Shown here one piece after another: positions 8,456 through 17,751 of a stretch of 32,323 bases of DNA. Origin of the DNA: Chromatiales bacterium (GTDB taxonomy: Bacteria > Pseudomonadota > Gammaproteobacteria > Ectothiorhodospirales > Ectothiorhodospiraceae); NCBI GenBank assembly GCA_028695255.1, contig JAQVJI010000011.1, positions 1 to 32,323 of the forward strand, in the 5' to 3' direction. How positions within the stretch are numbered: position 1 is the stretch's first letter; each line of letters starts with the position of its first letter. The translations under genes were made by a program, and so were the position numbers. The notes under the pieces are model-generated. The model saw nothing but the letters and a program-made list of their open reading frames with translations, was not told the DNA's origin and did not search any database.

Positions 8456-9201
8456 TGCCCGAGCTTTTTCTGCTCGACGTGGGCATTGAGCTTGATGAGT
8501 TCCGGGTAGCGATCGAGGAAGGCCAGCACCTCGTCCGTACCGAATATCCGCTCGCCGTCGCGCAATCCCTTGTAGATGGCCTCGATCAGCAACCAGTCCT
8601 CGATGGTGTCGAGCGTCCAGCGGTGACGCGACAGATCGACGTCGCTCTTGAAGCTCTGCATGCGGAACACGCCGGGGTGCTGATAGATGTAGGGCGTGAC
8701 GTGTTCCAGTTCGTAGGGTTTGGTGGCCTCGCGGCAGACGGTATCGAGCGCGGCACGGGTGAATATCTCCGTGTCCAGGCCGCGCGGCCAGGTGCGGCCG
8801 CCCCAGGCATTGCTCAGATAGTCGACCGTCACTGCCTCGGCATTCAGCGCCCGGAAGCGCTCCAGCATGCGCGTCAGCACCTCGGGGTCGTACAGCGGGC
8901 AATCGGCAGTGACGCGGATCACCACCTCGGCCTCGCGTTCCGCGGCGGCACCGCAATACCGCGACAGCACGTTCTCCGGATGACCGCGATACACCAGCCC
9001 GCCGAGACGCCGGACTTCCTCTTCCACCACGTCGTCGCTCGCATCCGTGGTGGTCGCCACCACCACCTCGTCCACCAGCGGGCAGGCCTGCACACGCCGC
9101 AGCACCCAACCGACCACACTGGTGCCGCACAAGTCGCGCATGACCTTGCCGGGCAGCCGGGTGGAGCCCATGCGGGCCTGGATGATGGCGACGGTTTTCA
9201 T
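8452..9201 (-). CDS. SpsF-type cytidylyltransferase family protein (PseF-equivalent position)
   Basis: [21 protein letters not shown] nucleotidyltransferase signature; [13 protein letters not shown]; first gene of the cassette. Confidence 0.85.
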   Translation of the reverse strand: MKTVAIIQARMGSTRLPGKVMRDLCGTSVVGWVLRRVQACPLVDEVVVATTTDASDDVVEEEVRRLGGLVYRGHPENVLSRYCGAAAEREAEVVIRVTADCPLYDPEVLTRMLERFRALNAEAVTVDYLSNAWGGRTWPRGLDTEIFTRAALDTVCREATKPYELEHVTPYIYQHPGVFRMQSFKSDVDLSRHRWTLDTIEDWLLIEAIYKGLRDGERIFGTDEVLAFLDRYPELIKLNAHVEQKKLGQ

Positions 9202-9320
9202 ATCAAACTTTCCCCGGCATGCGAACGTCGGGCATCATAGCAAACCGCAATTGCAGGAACGGCAACGCCGCTCCCACGACGAGCGCCGTCACCACACGAA
9301 CGAGACAACAGGAAAACCTG

Positions 9321-10283
<963 letters not shown>

Positions 10284-10308
10284 ACCCCGGCCCGCTGCGA
10301 TCGCCGCC

Positions 10309-10944
10309 TCATTCCGGCCACAGACTTCGCTGCCCCGCCTCCAGCGCGCGGCGCACCGGCGCAAAGCTGGTGCGGTGCTGCGGACAGGGACCGAGGCGGT
10401 CGAGGGCCTCCAGATGCTCCGGCGTGGGATAGCCCTTGTGGATGGCGAAGCCGTAGCCGGGATGGTGCCGGTCGAGCTCGCTCATCCAACGGTCGCGCTG
10501 CACCTTGGCAAGGATCGAGGCGGCGGAGATGGCGGCGACGCGGCGGTCGCCCTTGACGATGGCGCGCGAAGGGTACGGCAGTTGCGGGCAGCGGTTGCCG
10601 TCGACCAGCACCTCGACCGGATCGACCGCGAGCGCCAGCACCGCGCGGCGCATGGCTTCGAGACTGGCGTGCAGGATGTTGAGGCGGTCGATCTCGGCCA
10701 CCTCGCAACTGGCGATGGCGAAACACAGCGCGCGCTCGCGGATCACCTCATACAGGACCTCACGGCGCGCCGCCGACAACAGCTTGGAATCGGTGAGGCC
10801 CTCGATCGGTCGTTCCGGGTCGAGGATCACCGCCGCCGCCGTGACCGGACCGGCCAGCGGCCCGCGGCCGACCTCGTCCACCCCGGCCGCCAGCGGATGG
10901 GCCGCGACGGGTTCGAAATTTACGCCGGTCCTGCGTGCGCCCAT
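10309..10944 (-). CDS. rnhB: Ribonuclease HII
   Basis: [62 protein letters not shown]. Confidence 0.95.
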   Translation of the reverse strand: MGARRTGVNFEPVAAHPLAAGVDEVGRGPLAGPVTAAAVILDPERPIEGLTDSKLLSAARREVLYEVIRERALCFAIASCEVAEIDRLNILHASLEAMRRAVLALAVDPVEVLVDGNRCPQLPYPSRAIVKGDRRVAAISAASILAKVQRDRWMSELDRHHPGYGFAIHKGYPTPEHLEALDRLGPCPQHRTSFAPVRRALEAGQRSLWPE

Positions 10945-10967
10945 GCATGTCTCCGGTAGCTTCGGCC

Positions 10968-11166
10968 ATTGATCCGGCGACGAAATGTTTGAACAAGCGC
11001 GTAGTACCAAGGTAGGAAACCGTGGCATCTGACTTGCCCCATCGTCGCCGGATCAATATCAAATAAGCGTATTTTTGTTTATTGAAGCGGCGATAACCAC
11101 TTCGACAGCGGCTCGGCGCATCGGATCCTCGCCGCTCGCATGAAGACATTTCGTCGCCGCTCCAAT
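10968..11166. repeat. Four alternating-orientation copies of ATTG(A/G)(T/A)(C/G)CGGCGA-type motif
   Basis: Copies begin at 10968 (+), 11057 (-), 11081 (+) and 11166 (-). 10968-10983 and 11042-11057 are a perfect 16 bp inverted pair; 11077-11093 and 11154-11170 match 16/17 inverted; 10975-10988 and 11146-11159 are a perfect 14 bp inverted pair. Confidence 0.8.
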
Positions 11167-11258
11167 AAACTGCGTGCTCAGTTGTGGCGACCAATCATGC
11201 GCGGGATGCCATCCTCCCGCCCGGCCGCAAGTCTACCAGCCCAACCCGAGGTTTCCCG

Positions 11259-12221
11259 ATGAGTCCCGTCAGATGCGCCGTCGTCGGCGTCGGCTATCTT
11301 GGCCGCTTTCATGCCCAGAAGTACGCCGCCCTGCCCAACGCGGAGCTGATCGCGGTCGCCGACAGCAATCCGCAGAACGCCGCCCGCGTGGCCGGCGAGT
11401 GCGGCTGTCTGGCGGTGACGGACTATCGCGAACTGCTGGGCAAGGTGGAGGCGGTGAGCATCGCCGTGCCGACCACGCTGCACCACGAGGTCGCCAGGGC
11501 CTTCCTCGAACAGGGCACGCACGTGCTGCTCGAAAAGCCGATCACGACCACCGTCGAGGAAGCGGTGGAACTCAACCGCATCGCGCACGAGCGCGGCGCG
11601 ATCCTGCAGGTCGGACATCTGGAGCGCTTCAACGCCGCGCTGCTCGACATCGGCCGCGTGCTGTCGGAACCGCTGTTCATCGAATCGCACCGGCTGGCGC
11701 CGTTCAAACCGCGCGCCACCGACGTCAACGTCGTCCTCGATCTGATGATCCACGACATCGACATCATCCTCGACCTCGTGAAGTCGCGCGTGAGCAACAT
11801 CGCGGCCAGCGGCGCGCGCATCCTGTCGGACGCCATCGACATCGCCAACGCACGCATCGAGTTCGAGAACGGCTGCGTCGCCAACGTGACCTCCAGCCGC
11901 GTGAGCCTCAAGTCCGAACGCAAGATGCGCATCTTCCAGCACAACGCCTACATCTCGATCGACTTCCAGAACCGCGGTCTCGCGATCCATCGTATCGGCG
12001 ACAAGGAGATGTTTCCCGGCATTCCGGAGATCACGAGCGAGGAAAGCTTCTTCGAGGAGGCCGACGCCCTCAAGGCCGAGATCGTCGCCTTCCTCGATTC
12101 GATCCAGAACGGCAGCCCGGTGACGGTGAGCGGCGAGGACGGCCAGCGCGCGCTGGAAACGGCCATCCACATCACCGAGCTGGTGCAGTCCGCGCCCACG
12201 CTCGGCACGCACCGCGGCTGA
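11259..12221 (+). CDS. gnnA: Gfo/Idh/MocA oxidoreductase, likely UDP-GlcNAc 3-dehydrogenase GnnA
   Basis: CAVVGVGYLGRFHAQKYAALPNAELIAVADSN, HVLLEKPITTT, GHLERFNAAL; followed by DegT aminotransferase and lpxB, matching the lipid A gnnA/gnnB context. Confidence 0.82.
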   Translation: MSPVRCAVVGVGYLGRFHAQKYAALPNAELIAVADSNPQNAARVAGECGCLAVTDYRELLGKVEAVSIAVPTTLHHEVARAFLEQGTHVLLEKPITTTVEEAVELNRIAHERGAILQVGHLERFNAALLDIGRVLSEPLFIESHRLAPFKPRATDVNVVLDLMIHDIDIILDLVKSRVSNIAASGARILSDAIDIANARIEFENGCVANVTSSRVSLKSERKMRIFQHNAYISIDFQNRGLAIHRIGDKEMFPGIPEITSEESFFEEADALKAEIVAFLDSIQNGSPVTVSGEDGQRALETAIHITELVQSAPTLGTHRG

Positions 12222-12267
12222 ACGCGATCGGCACACCGAATTCACTTCAAGACAGGAGCCTTTGCGC

Positions 12268-13362
12268 ATGATCCCCATGGTGGACCTCAAGACCCAGTAC
12301 CACGCGCTCAAGCAGGAAATCGATGCCGCGGTACTGGAGGTGCTGGAGAACACCCAGTTCATTCTCGGCCCCAACGTCAACGCGCTGGAGCGCGAGACGG
12401 CGGAATATCTCGGCAGCCCGCATGCCGTCTCCTGCGCCTCCGGCACGGATGCGCTGCATCTGGCGCTGCGCGCGGCCGGCATCGGTCCGGGTGACGAGGT
12501 CATCACGACGCCCTTCACCTTCATCGCTACCGCCGAGGCGATCCGCTACGTCGGCGCCACGCCGGTGTTCGTCGACATCGACCCGAGTACCTTCAACATC
12601 GACGTCGACGCAATCGAGGCCGCCATCACGCCGCGCACGCGCTGTGTGATGCCGGTGCACCTGTTCGGCCAGCCCGCCGACATGCAGGCCATCATGACGC
12701 TGTGCGAAGCGCACGGCATCGTGGTGATAGAGGACTGCGCGCAATCCTTCGGAGCAAGCGTCGACGGGCGCATGACCGGCAGTATCGGCGCCTACGGCTG
12801 CTTCAGCTTCTTCCCGAGCAAGAACCTCGGCGGCTACGGCGACGGCGGTCTCATCACAGCCACGACCGAAGAGGCGGCAAACGCACTGCGCTGCCTGCGC
12901 AATCACGGCAGCCACGTGCGCTATCACCATGACATCATCGGCTACAACAGCCGTCTGGACGAGATCCAGGCCGCCATCCTGCGTGTCAAGCTGCGCCATA
13001 TCGACCGCTTCAACAACGAGCGCCGCCGCGTCGCCCATCGCTACAACGAACTGCTGGCCGGCAGCGGCGTGGTCACGCCGCACGAAGACGGCAAGGGCGT
13101 GCACGTGTTCCACCAGTACACACTGCTGACCGAACGCCGCGAGCAAGTGATGCAGGCATTGCAGAAGGAAGGCATCGGCTGCGCCATCTACTATCCGATC
13201 CCGCTGCACCGCCAGAAGGCCTTCGCCGACGTGTTCGCCGACGTCAAGCTGCCGGTGACCGAAGACGTCACCGCGCGCTGCCTGTCGCTGCCGATCTATC
13301 CCGAGATGTCGGATACGCAGATCGTCAGCGTCACCGACGTCATCCGGACCGCACTCGGGTGA
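12268..13362 (+). CDS. gnnB: DegT/DnrJ/EryC1 aminotransferase, likely UDP-3-keto-GlcNAc transaminase GnnB
   Basis: MIPMVDLKTQYHALKQEID, SCASGTDALHLALRA, IEDCAQSFGA, FSFFPSKNLGGYGDGG (PLP-lysine region), YNSRLDEIQAAIL; between gnnA-like gene and lpxB. Confidence 0.82.
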   Translation: MIPMVDLKTQYHALKQEIDAAVLEVLENTQFILGPNVNALERETAEYLGSPHAVSCASGTDALHLALRAAGIGPGDEVITTPFTFIATAEAIRYVGATPVFVDIDPSTFNIDVDAIEAAITPRTRCVMPVHLFGQPADMQAIMTLCEAHGIVVIEDCAQSFGASVDGRMTGSIGAYGCFSFFPSKNLGGYGDGGLITATTEEAANALRCLRNHGSHVRYHHDIIGYNSRLDEIQAAILRVKLRHIDRFNNERRRVAHRYNELLAGSGVVTPHEDGKGVHVFHQYTLLTERREQVMQALQKEGIGCAIYYPIPLHRQKAFADVFADVKLPVTEDVTARCLSLPIYPEMSDTQIVSVTDVIRTALG

Positions 13363-13385
13363 CGTCGTGACGCAGGGATGACGTC

Positions 13386-14522
13386 ATGCACGTGATGCTG
13401 GCGGCCGGCGAGGCATCGGGCGATCTGCACGCCGCCAATCTGGTGCGCGCGCTCGATGCGATGCGACCGGGGCTGCACTACTCCGGCATGGGTTGCGGCG
13501 CCATGCGCGAAGCCGGGGTCGACGTCGTCGTCGACGCCACCGAACTGGCGGTGGTCGGCCTGTGGGAGGTGCTGGCGCGCTACGGCGACATCCGCCGTGC
13601 CTTCCGCCGCCTGTGCGAGCACATGGAGCGGAACCGGCCGGACCTGCTGATCCTGATCGACTACGTCGAATTCAATCTGCGCCTGGCGAAGGTCGCGAAA
13701 CGACTCGGCGTGCGCGTGCTGTTCTACGTCTCGCCGCAGGTGTGGGCCTGGCGCCCCGGCCGCATCCGGCGCATCGGCCGCTGCGTCGACATGATGGCCG
13801 TTCTGTTTCCGTTCGAGGAAGACGTCTACCGCCGTCACGGCATCCCGGTACGCTACGTCGGCAATCCGCTGGTCGACGTGGTCAGACCCACGATGAGCCG
13901 CGAGGACGCGCGCGCACACTTCAATCTCGACGCCACGCGCCCGATCCTCGGCCTGCTGCCCGGCAGTCGCCAGGGCGAACTGCGCCGGCACCTGCCCGTC
14001 ATCACGAAAACCTGCCGGCTGCTGCGGGAGCAGATCCCGGACCTGCAACTGATCATGCCGATCGCCCCCGGCGTCGACGTCGCGCGCGACGTCACGCCCC
14101 ACCTGCAGGACGACGACGGCATCCAACTCGTCACGGCTCAGGGCTACGACGTGATGCATGCCTGCGACGCACTGATCGCCGCTTCCGGCACGGTCACGCT
14201 GGAAGCCGGGCTGATCGGCACGCCGATGGTCATCATCTACCGTCTGGCACCGCTTTCCTACGCGATCCTGAAACCGATGCTGCGCATCCCCGACATCGGC
14301 CTCGTGAACATCGTCGCCGGCCGCCGTATCGCGCCGGAATTCCTGCAAGGCGAGGCACGGCCCGAGGCGATCGCCGCGGAGGTACGGCGCCTGCTCGCCG
14401 ATGCCGATCACAACCGGACACAGCGCGAGGCGCTGCGTGAGGTCAGGACGAAACTCGGAGCAGGCGGCGGAGCGGAAAACGTCGCCCGGCTGGCGAGCGA
14501 GATGCTGGACGGGGCAGCGTAG
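13386..14522 (+). CDS. lpxB: Lipid-A-disaccharide synthase
   Basis: MLAAGEASGDLHAANLVRAL, YVSPQVWAWRPGRIRRI, YVGNPLVD, LLPGSRQGEL, SGTVTLEAGLIGTPMVIIYR. Confidence 0.96.
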   Translation: MHVMLAAGEASGDLHAANLVRALDAMRPGLHYSGMGCGAMREAGVDVVVDATELAVVGLWEVLARYGDIRRAFRRLCEHMERNRPDLLILIDYVEFNLRLAKVAKRLGVRVLFYVSPQVWAWRPGRIRRIGRCVDMMAVLFPFEEDVYRRHGIPVRYVGNPLVDVVRPTMSREDARAHFNLDATRPILGLLPGSRQGELRRHLPVITKTCRLLREQIPDLQLIMPIAPGVDVARDVTPHLQDDDGIQLVTAQGYDVMHACDALIAASGTVTLEAGLIGTPMVIIYRLAPLSYAILKPMLRIPDIGLVNIVAGRRIAPEFLQGEARPEAIAAEVRRLLADADHNRTQREALREVRTKLGAGGGAENVARLASEMLDGAA

Positions 14523-14542
14523 AGATCGGTCTGGATGGCCCT

Positions 14543-14702
14543 AACAGGATGTTGAAAAAGGGCTGTCCTGCCCTTTTTCAACGCGCCGCACCCGGCACAT
14601 GTCCGTGCGCGGCTACGACGAATCAAACACTTACATGTTTGATTCGCGATCGAGGCATCCCTGCCTCGCGTTAGCAGGCTGTTTTTCAACAGCCTGCTAA
14701 CG
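14543..14702. mobile_element. Hairpin-rich MITE-like element with imperfect terminal inverted repeats
   Basis: Left end TAACAGGATGTTGAAAAA and reverse-complemented right end TAGCAGGCTGTTGAAAAA match 16/18; four internal hairpins (stems 14551-14563/14570-14582, 14619-14629/14636-14646, 14651-14657/14662-14668, 14669-14683/14688-14702); no transposase ORF. Confidence 0.55.
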
Positions 14703-14710
14703 ACGGTTAC

Positions 14711-14790
14711 TCTCGCTGAGAACGCCGGAACGCGAAGAAAAGATGAACGATTGTTTTTGCCTTCCCTGCGTCCCGGCGATCTCAGCGAGA
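14711..14790. repeat. Long inverted repeat (TCTCGCTGAGAACGCCGGAACGC ... GCGTCCCGGCGATCTCAGCGAGA)
   Basis: Arms 14711-14733 and 14768-14790 complementary at 21/23; between convergent lpxB and lpxA. Confidence 0.8.
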
Positions 14791-14834
14791 AATCGTGTTT
14801 TGCAGTAGTCCTCTGCGCCTTGCCGAGCCGAGGT

Positions 14835-15641
14835 TCAGCCGTCCACGCTCGGCTTGCGGCCCGAGCGCACGATGCCGCGCTTGCTCGAACGCACGAACTC
14901 GACGAAATGCGCGACCTCCGGGAAGGCGTGCGGGAATTCCTGCAACAGGGCATCGGCCGCTTCGAGACCGGCGTCGCGGTTGCGTCCGCGCACCAGCAGC
15001 TTGAACACCTGATGCAGTGCCCGAATGCATTCGGGCGAGAAACCGCGGCGTTTGAGACCGAGCTTGTTGATGCCCACGGCGCGCGCGTAATTGCCGGTGG
15101 CGAGGGTATAGGGGGTCAGATCGCGGTTGAGTGCCGTGCCCATGCCGGTGAAGGCGTGCACGCCGACGCGGCAGAACTGATGCACCAGCGTGAAGCCGCC
15201 GAGGATCGCGTGGTCGCCGATGCCGACGTGACCGGCCAGCGAGGCGGCGTTGGAAAAGATGATGTGATTGCCGATCACGCAGTCGTGCGCGATGTGCACG
15301 TAGGCCATGATCAGGTTGTCGCTGCCGACCACGGTACGCCCCGTCCCGCGTTGCGTACCGCGGTGCATCGTGACGTATTCGCGGATCACGTTGCGGTCGC
15401 CGACGATGAGTTCGGTCGGCTCCCCCTTGTAGCTGGTGTCCTGCGGTGCCTCGCCGACCGACGCGAATTGGAGGATCTCGTTGTCGCGGCCGATGCGCGT
15501 GTGTCCGCTGATCACCACGTGCGGACCGATGCGCGTGCCGGACTCGATGCTCACGTCGGGTCCGATCACCGAAAAGGCACCGATCGACACGCCCTCCGCG
15601 ACGCGGGCTGCGGGATCGACGACGGCCAGCGGATGAATCAT
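14835..15641 (-). CDS. lpxA: Acyl-ACP--UDP-sugar O/N-acyltransferase LpxA
   Basis: Hexapeptide repeats, IAHDCVIGN catalytic His motif, [24 protein letters not shown]; start overlaps fabZ stop (ATGA). Confidence 0.96.
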   Translation of the reverse strand: MIHPLAVVDPAARVAEGVSIGAFSVIGPDVSIESGTRIGPHVVISGHTRIGRDNEILQFASVGEAPQDTSYKGEPTELIVGDRNVIREYVTMHRGTQRGTGRTVVGSDNLIMAYVHIAHDCVIGNHIIFSNAASLAGHVGIGDHAILGGFTLVHQFCRVGVHAFTGMGTALNRDLTPYTLATGNYARAVGINKLGLKRRGFSPECIRALHQVFKLLVRGRNRDAGLEAADALLQEFPHAFPEVAHFVEFVRSSKRGIVRSGRKPSVDG

Positions 15642-16093
15642 TCCATCTCCTTGCCGGCGCACATCAACTCCGCGGTCGCCGCGATCTCGTCGCCCACCCG
15701 GGCCTCGGCACTGAACTTCCAGATCCCCCGCATCGCGCGCAGGTAGCGCACGTGCAACAGCAACTGGTCGCCCGGCTCCACCTGCCGGCGGAAGCGCGCC
15801 TGATCGATGCCGACGAACAGATAGAGCTGGTTCTTGTAACCCTCGTGGCCACGCGCCTCCTCGGTCTTGAAGGCCAGGAGTCCGGTCGCCTGCGCCAGCG
15901 CCTCCAGGATCAGCACGCCCGGCATCACCGGCCGGGCCGGGAAGTGACCCTGAAAAAACGGCTCGTTGATGGAGACGTTCTTGATGGCGGTGAGGTACTC
16001 GCCAGGCTTGTGGTCCAGGACCCGGTCGACGAGCAGGAAAGGATACCGGTGCGGCAGGAAGCCCATCACCTCATGAATGGTCATCTGATCCAA
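15638..16093 (-). CDS. fabZ: 3-hydroxyacyl-ACP dehydratase FabZ
   Basis: [60 protein letters not shown]. Confidence 0.97.
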   Translation of the reverse strand: MDQMTIHEVMGFLPHRYPFLLVDRVLDHKPGEYLTAIKNVSINEPFFQGHFPARPVMPGVLILEALAQATGLLAFKTEEARGHEGYKNQLYLFVGIDQARFRRQVEPGDQLLLHVRYLRAMRGIWKFSAEARVGDEIAATAELMCAGKEME

Positions 16094-17138
16094 GATCGGT
16101 TCCTTCGTTTGGGTGTATCGGAGTCCGGCACCCGACCGCCTTTTCCAGCGATCCTACCCGACGTGCCAATTCGTCCAGCTGTTTGAAACGGGCCGCATTC
16201 CTGCGCCAGCGGCTCGTTGGCTCGGCCGTCGTCCCTGAAGAGTGGCTGCTGCCCGCCTCGCGGATGGAGTGCGTCACCAGCGACATCGCCGTGATGGTCA
16301 CATTATCCGCGATTTCGAGATGACCGGCCACACCGGCGCCGCCACCGAATGCACAGCCGCGGCCAATCCGGGTGCTGCCGGCGATACCGGCGCAGCCGGC
16401 CATGATGCTGTGGGCACCGAGCTGGACGTTGTGGGCGATCTGCACCAAATTGTCGAGCTTGACGCCCTCCCCCACCACGGTGTCGCCCAGCGCACCGCGA
16501 TCGATGGTGGTGTTGGCGCCCACCTCCACGTCGTCGCCAATGACCACAGTCCCCAGTTGCGGGATCTTGACCCACACCTCGCCATCGCGGGCGAAGCCGA
16601 AACCGTCGGCACCGATCACCGCACCCGCATGGATCAGCACGCGGCGGCCGATGCGCACACCGTCCAGCACCGTCACCTGCGCCGTCAGCCGGGTGTCGTC
16701 GCCGATCAGGCAATCGTCGCCGATCACGCAATGCGGGCCGAGCCGGACACCAGGCGCAATGCGCGTGCGGGCGCCGATCACGCACAACGGGCCGATCTCG
16801 GCCGACGGGTCGATCGTCGCATCGGCAGCGATCACGGCGCTCGGGTGCACGCCCGGCTGCGGCGGACGCTGCGGATGCAGCAGCTGCGCCGCACGCGCAT
16901 AGGCCAGATAGGGATTCCCGCTGACCAGCGCATGGACCGGACAATCAGCGAGGGCATCGGCAGAGAGAATGACCGCCGTCGCCTGCGTGCCGCTCAGATG
17001 GCGGCGAAAGCGTGCGCTGGAAAGGAAGGCGAGACTACCCGCAACGGCGCGATCCAGAGCGGCGACGCGGGACACCTCGACCTCGGGATCACCATGCAGT
17101 TCGGCGCCCACCAGCCGTGCCAGCTCGCCCAGCCGCAT
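16071..17138 (-). CDS. lpxD: UDP-3-O-acylglucosamine N-acyltransferase LpxD
   Basis: [32 protein letters not shown]-terminal domain and hexapeptide repeats; [31 protein letters not shown]; overlaps fabZ start. Confidence 0.95.
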   Translation of the reverse strand: MRLGELARLVGAELHGDPEVEVSRVAALDRAVAGSLAFLSSARFRRHLSGTQATAVILSADALADCPVHALVSGNPYLAYARAAQLLHPQRPPQPGVHPSAVIAADATIDPSAEIGPLCVIGARTRIAPGVRLGPHCVIGDDCLIGDDTRLTAQVTVLDGVRIGRRVLIHAGAVIGADGFGFARDGEVWVKIPQLGTVVIGDDVEVGANTTIDRGALGDTVVGEGVKLDNLVQIAHNVQLGAHSIMAGCAGIAGSTRIGRGCAFGGGAGVAGHLEIADNVTITAMSLVTHSIREAGSSHSSGTTAEPTSRWRRNAARFKQLDELARRVGSLEKAVGCRTPIHPNEGTDLGSDDHS

Positions 17139-17157
17139 GGGTATACAGGCGCCGGTC

Positions 17158-17697
17158 TCAGCGGCCGGTACGGCCGGATGCATTGGCGTTGTTGGCCTGC
17201 ATCTGCTTCAACCGTTCCAGGATACGCGGCGTCAGATCGATGCGCGTGCTCGCAAACAACACGCTCTCGGTCACGATCAGGTCGTACTGTTCCTGTTCCG
17301 CGAGTTCGAGAATGGCGTTGAAAATCAGCCGCTGCACCTTGGCGATCTCCTCGTTGCGACGCGCATTGAGGTCTTCGGTGAACATCTCCTGCGCACGCTT
17401 GAACTCGCGCGAGCGGTTGCGGAAATCGCGTTCCAGATCGGCGCGCTTGTCGGCGGGCATCACGTCGCCGTCCCGTTCCAGGCGTTGCTGCATCTGCCGC
17501 AACGCGTCGCGTTCCGTCGTCAGTTCGGCGTTACGCGGCGAAAACTCCCGCTCCAGACCCTTGCTCGCGGCCTCCGCCTGCGGTGCCTGTTCTATCAGCC
17601 GGTTGATATTCACGAAACCGATCTTGGTCTCTGCCGCCACGGCCGTGGACAACGAAGCCAACAGGAGGGAAAGAAGCAGTGTCTTGATCAATCGCAT
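17158..17697 (-). CDS. skp: OmpH/Skp family periplasmic chaperone
   Basis: Signal peptide, KIGFVNINRLIEQAPQAE, coiled-coil basic region; between bamA and lpxD. Confidence 0.92.
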   Translation of the reverse strand: MRLIKTLLLSLLLASLSTAVAAETKIGFVNINRLIEQAPQAEAASKGLEREFSPRNAELTTERDALRQMQQRLERDGDVMPADKRADLERDFRNRSREFKRAQEMFTEDLNARRNEEIAKVQRLIFNAILELAEQEQYDLIVTESVLFASTRIDLTPRILERLKQMQANNANASGRTGR

Positions 17698-17751
17698 TCA
17701 GATATCACTCCACATAACGGGCACATCCGGTACCGGAACACATGCCGGGCA

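Noticed and set aside
7376-9130. 584 aa minus-strand ORF appearing to fuse PseG with upstream sequence
   Set aside because: The N-terminal part is an out-of-frame reading of the SpsF-type gene; PseG-like homology begins at the Met at 8452/8455.
9250-9290. Short REP-like hairpin GGAACGGC-AAC-GCCGCTCC between the SpsF-type gene and uxs
   Set aside because: Only an 8 bp imperfect stem and weak similarity to the REP arms at 4277-4340; not enough to call.
13378-13387. Palindrome ATGACGTCAT overlapping the lpxB start
   Set aside because: A single 10 bp palindrome next to similar GACGTC text; expected by chance in this composition and no second site.
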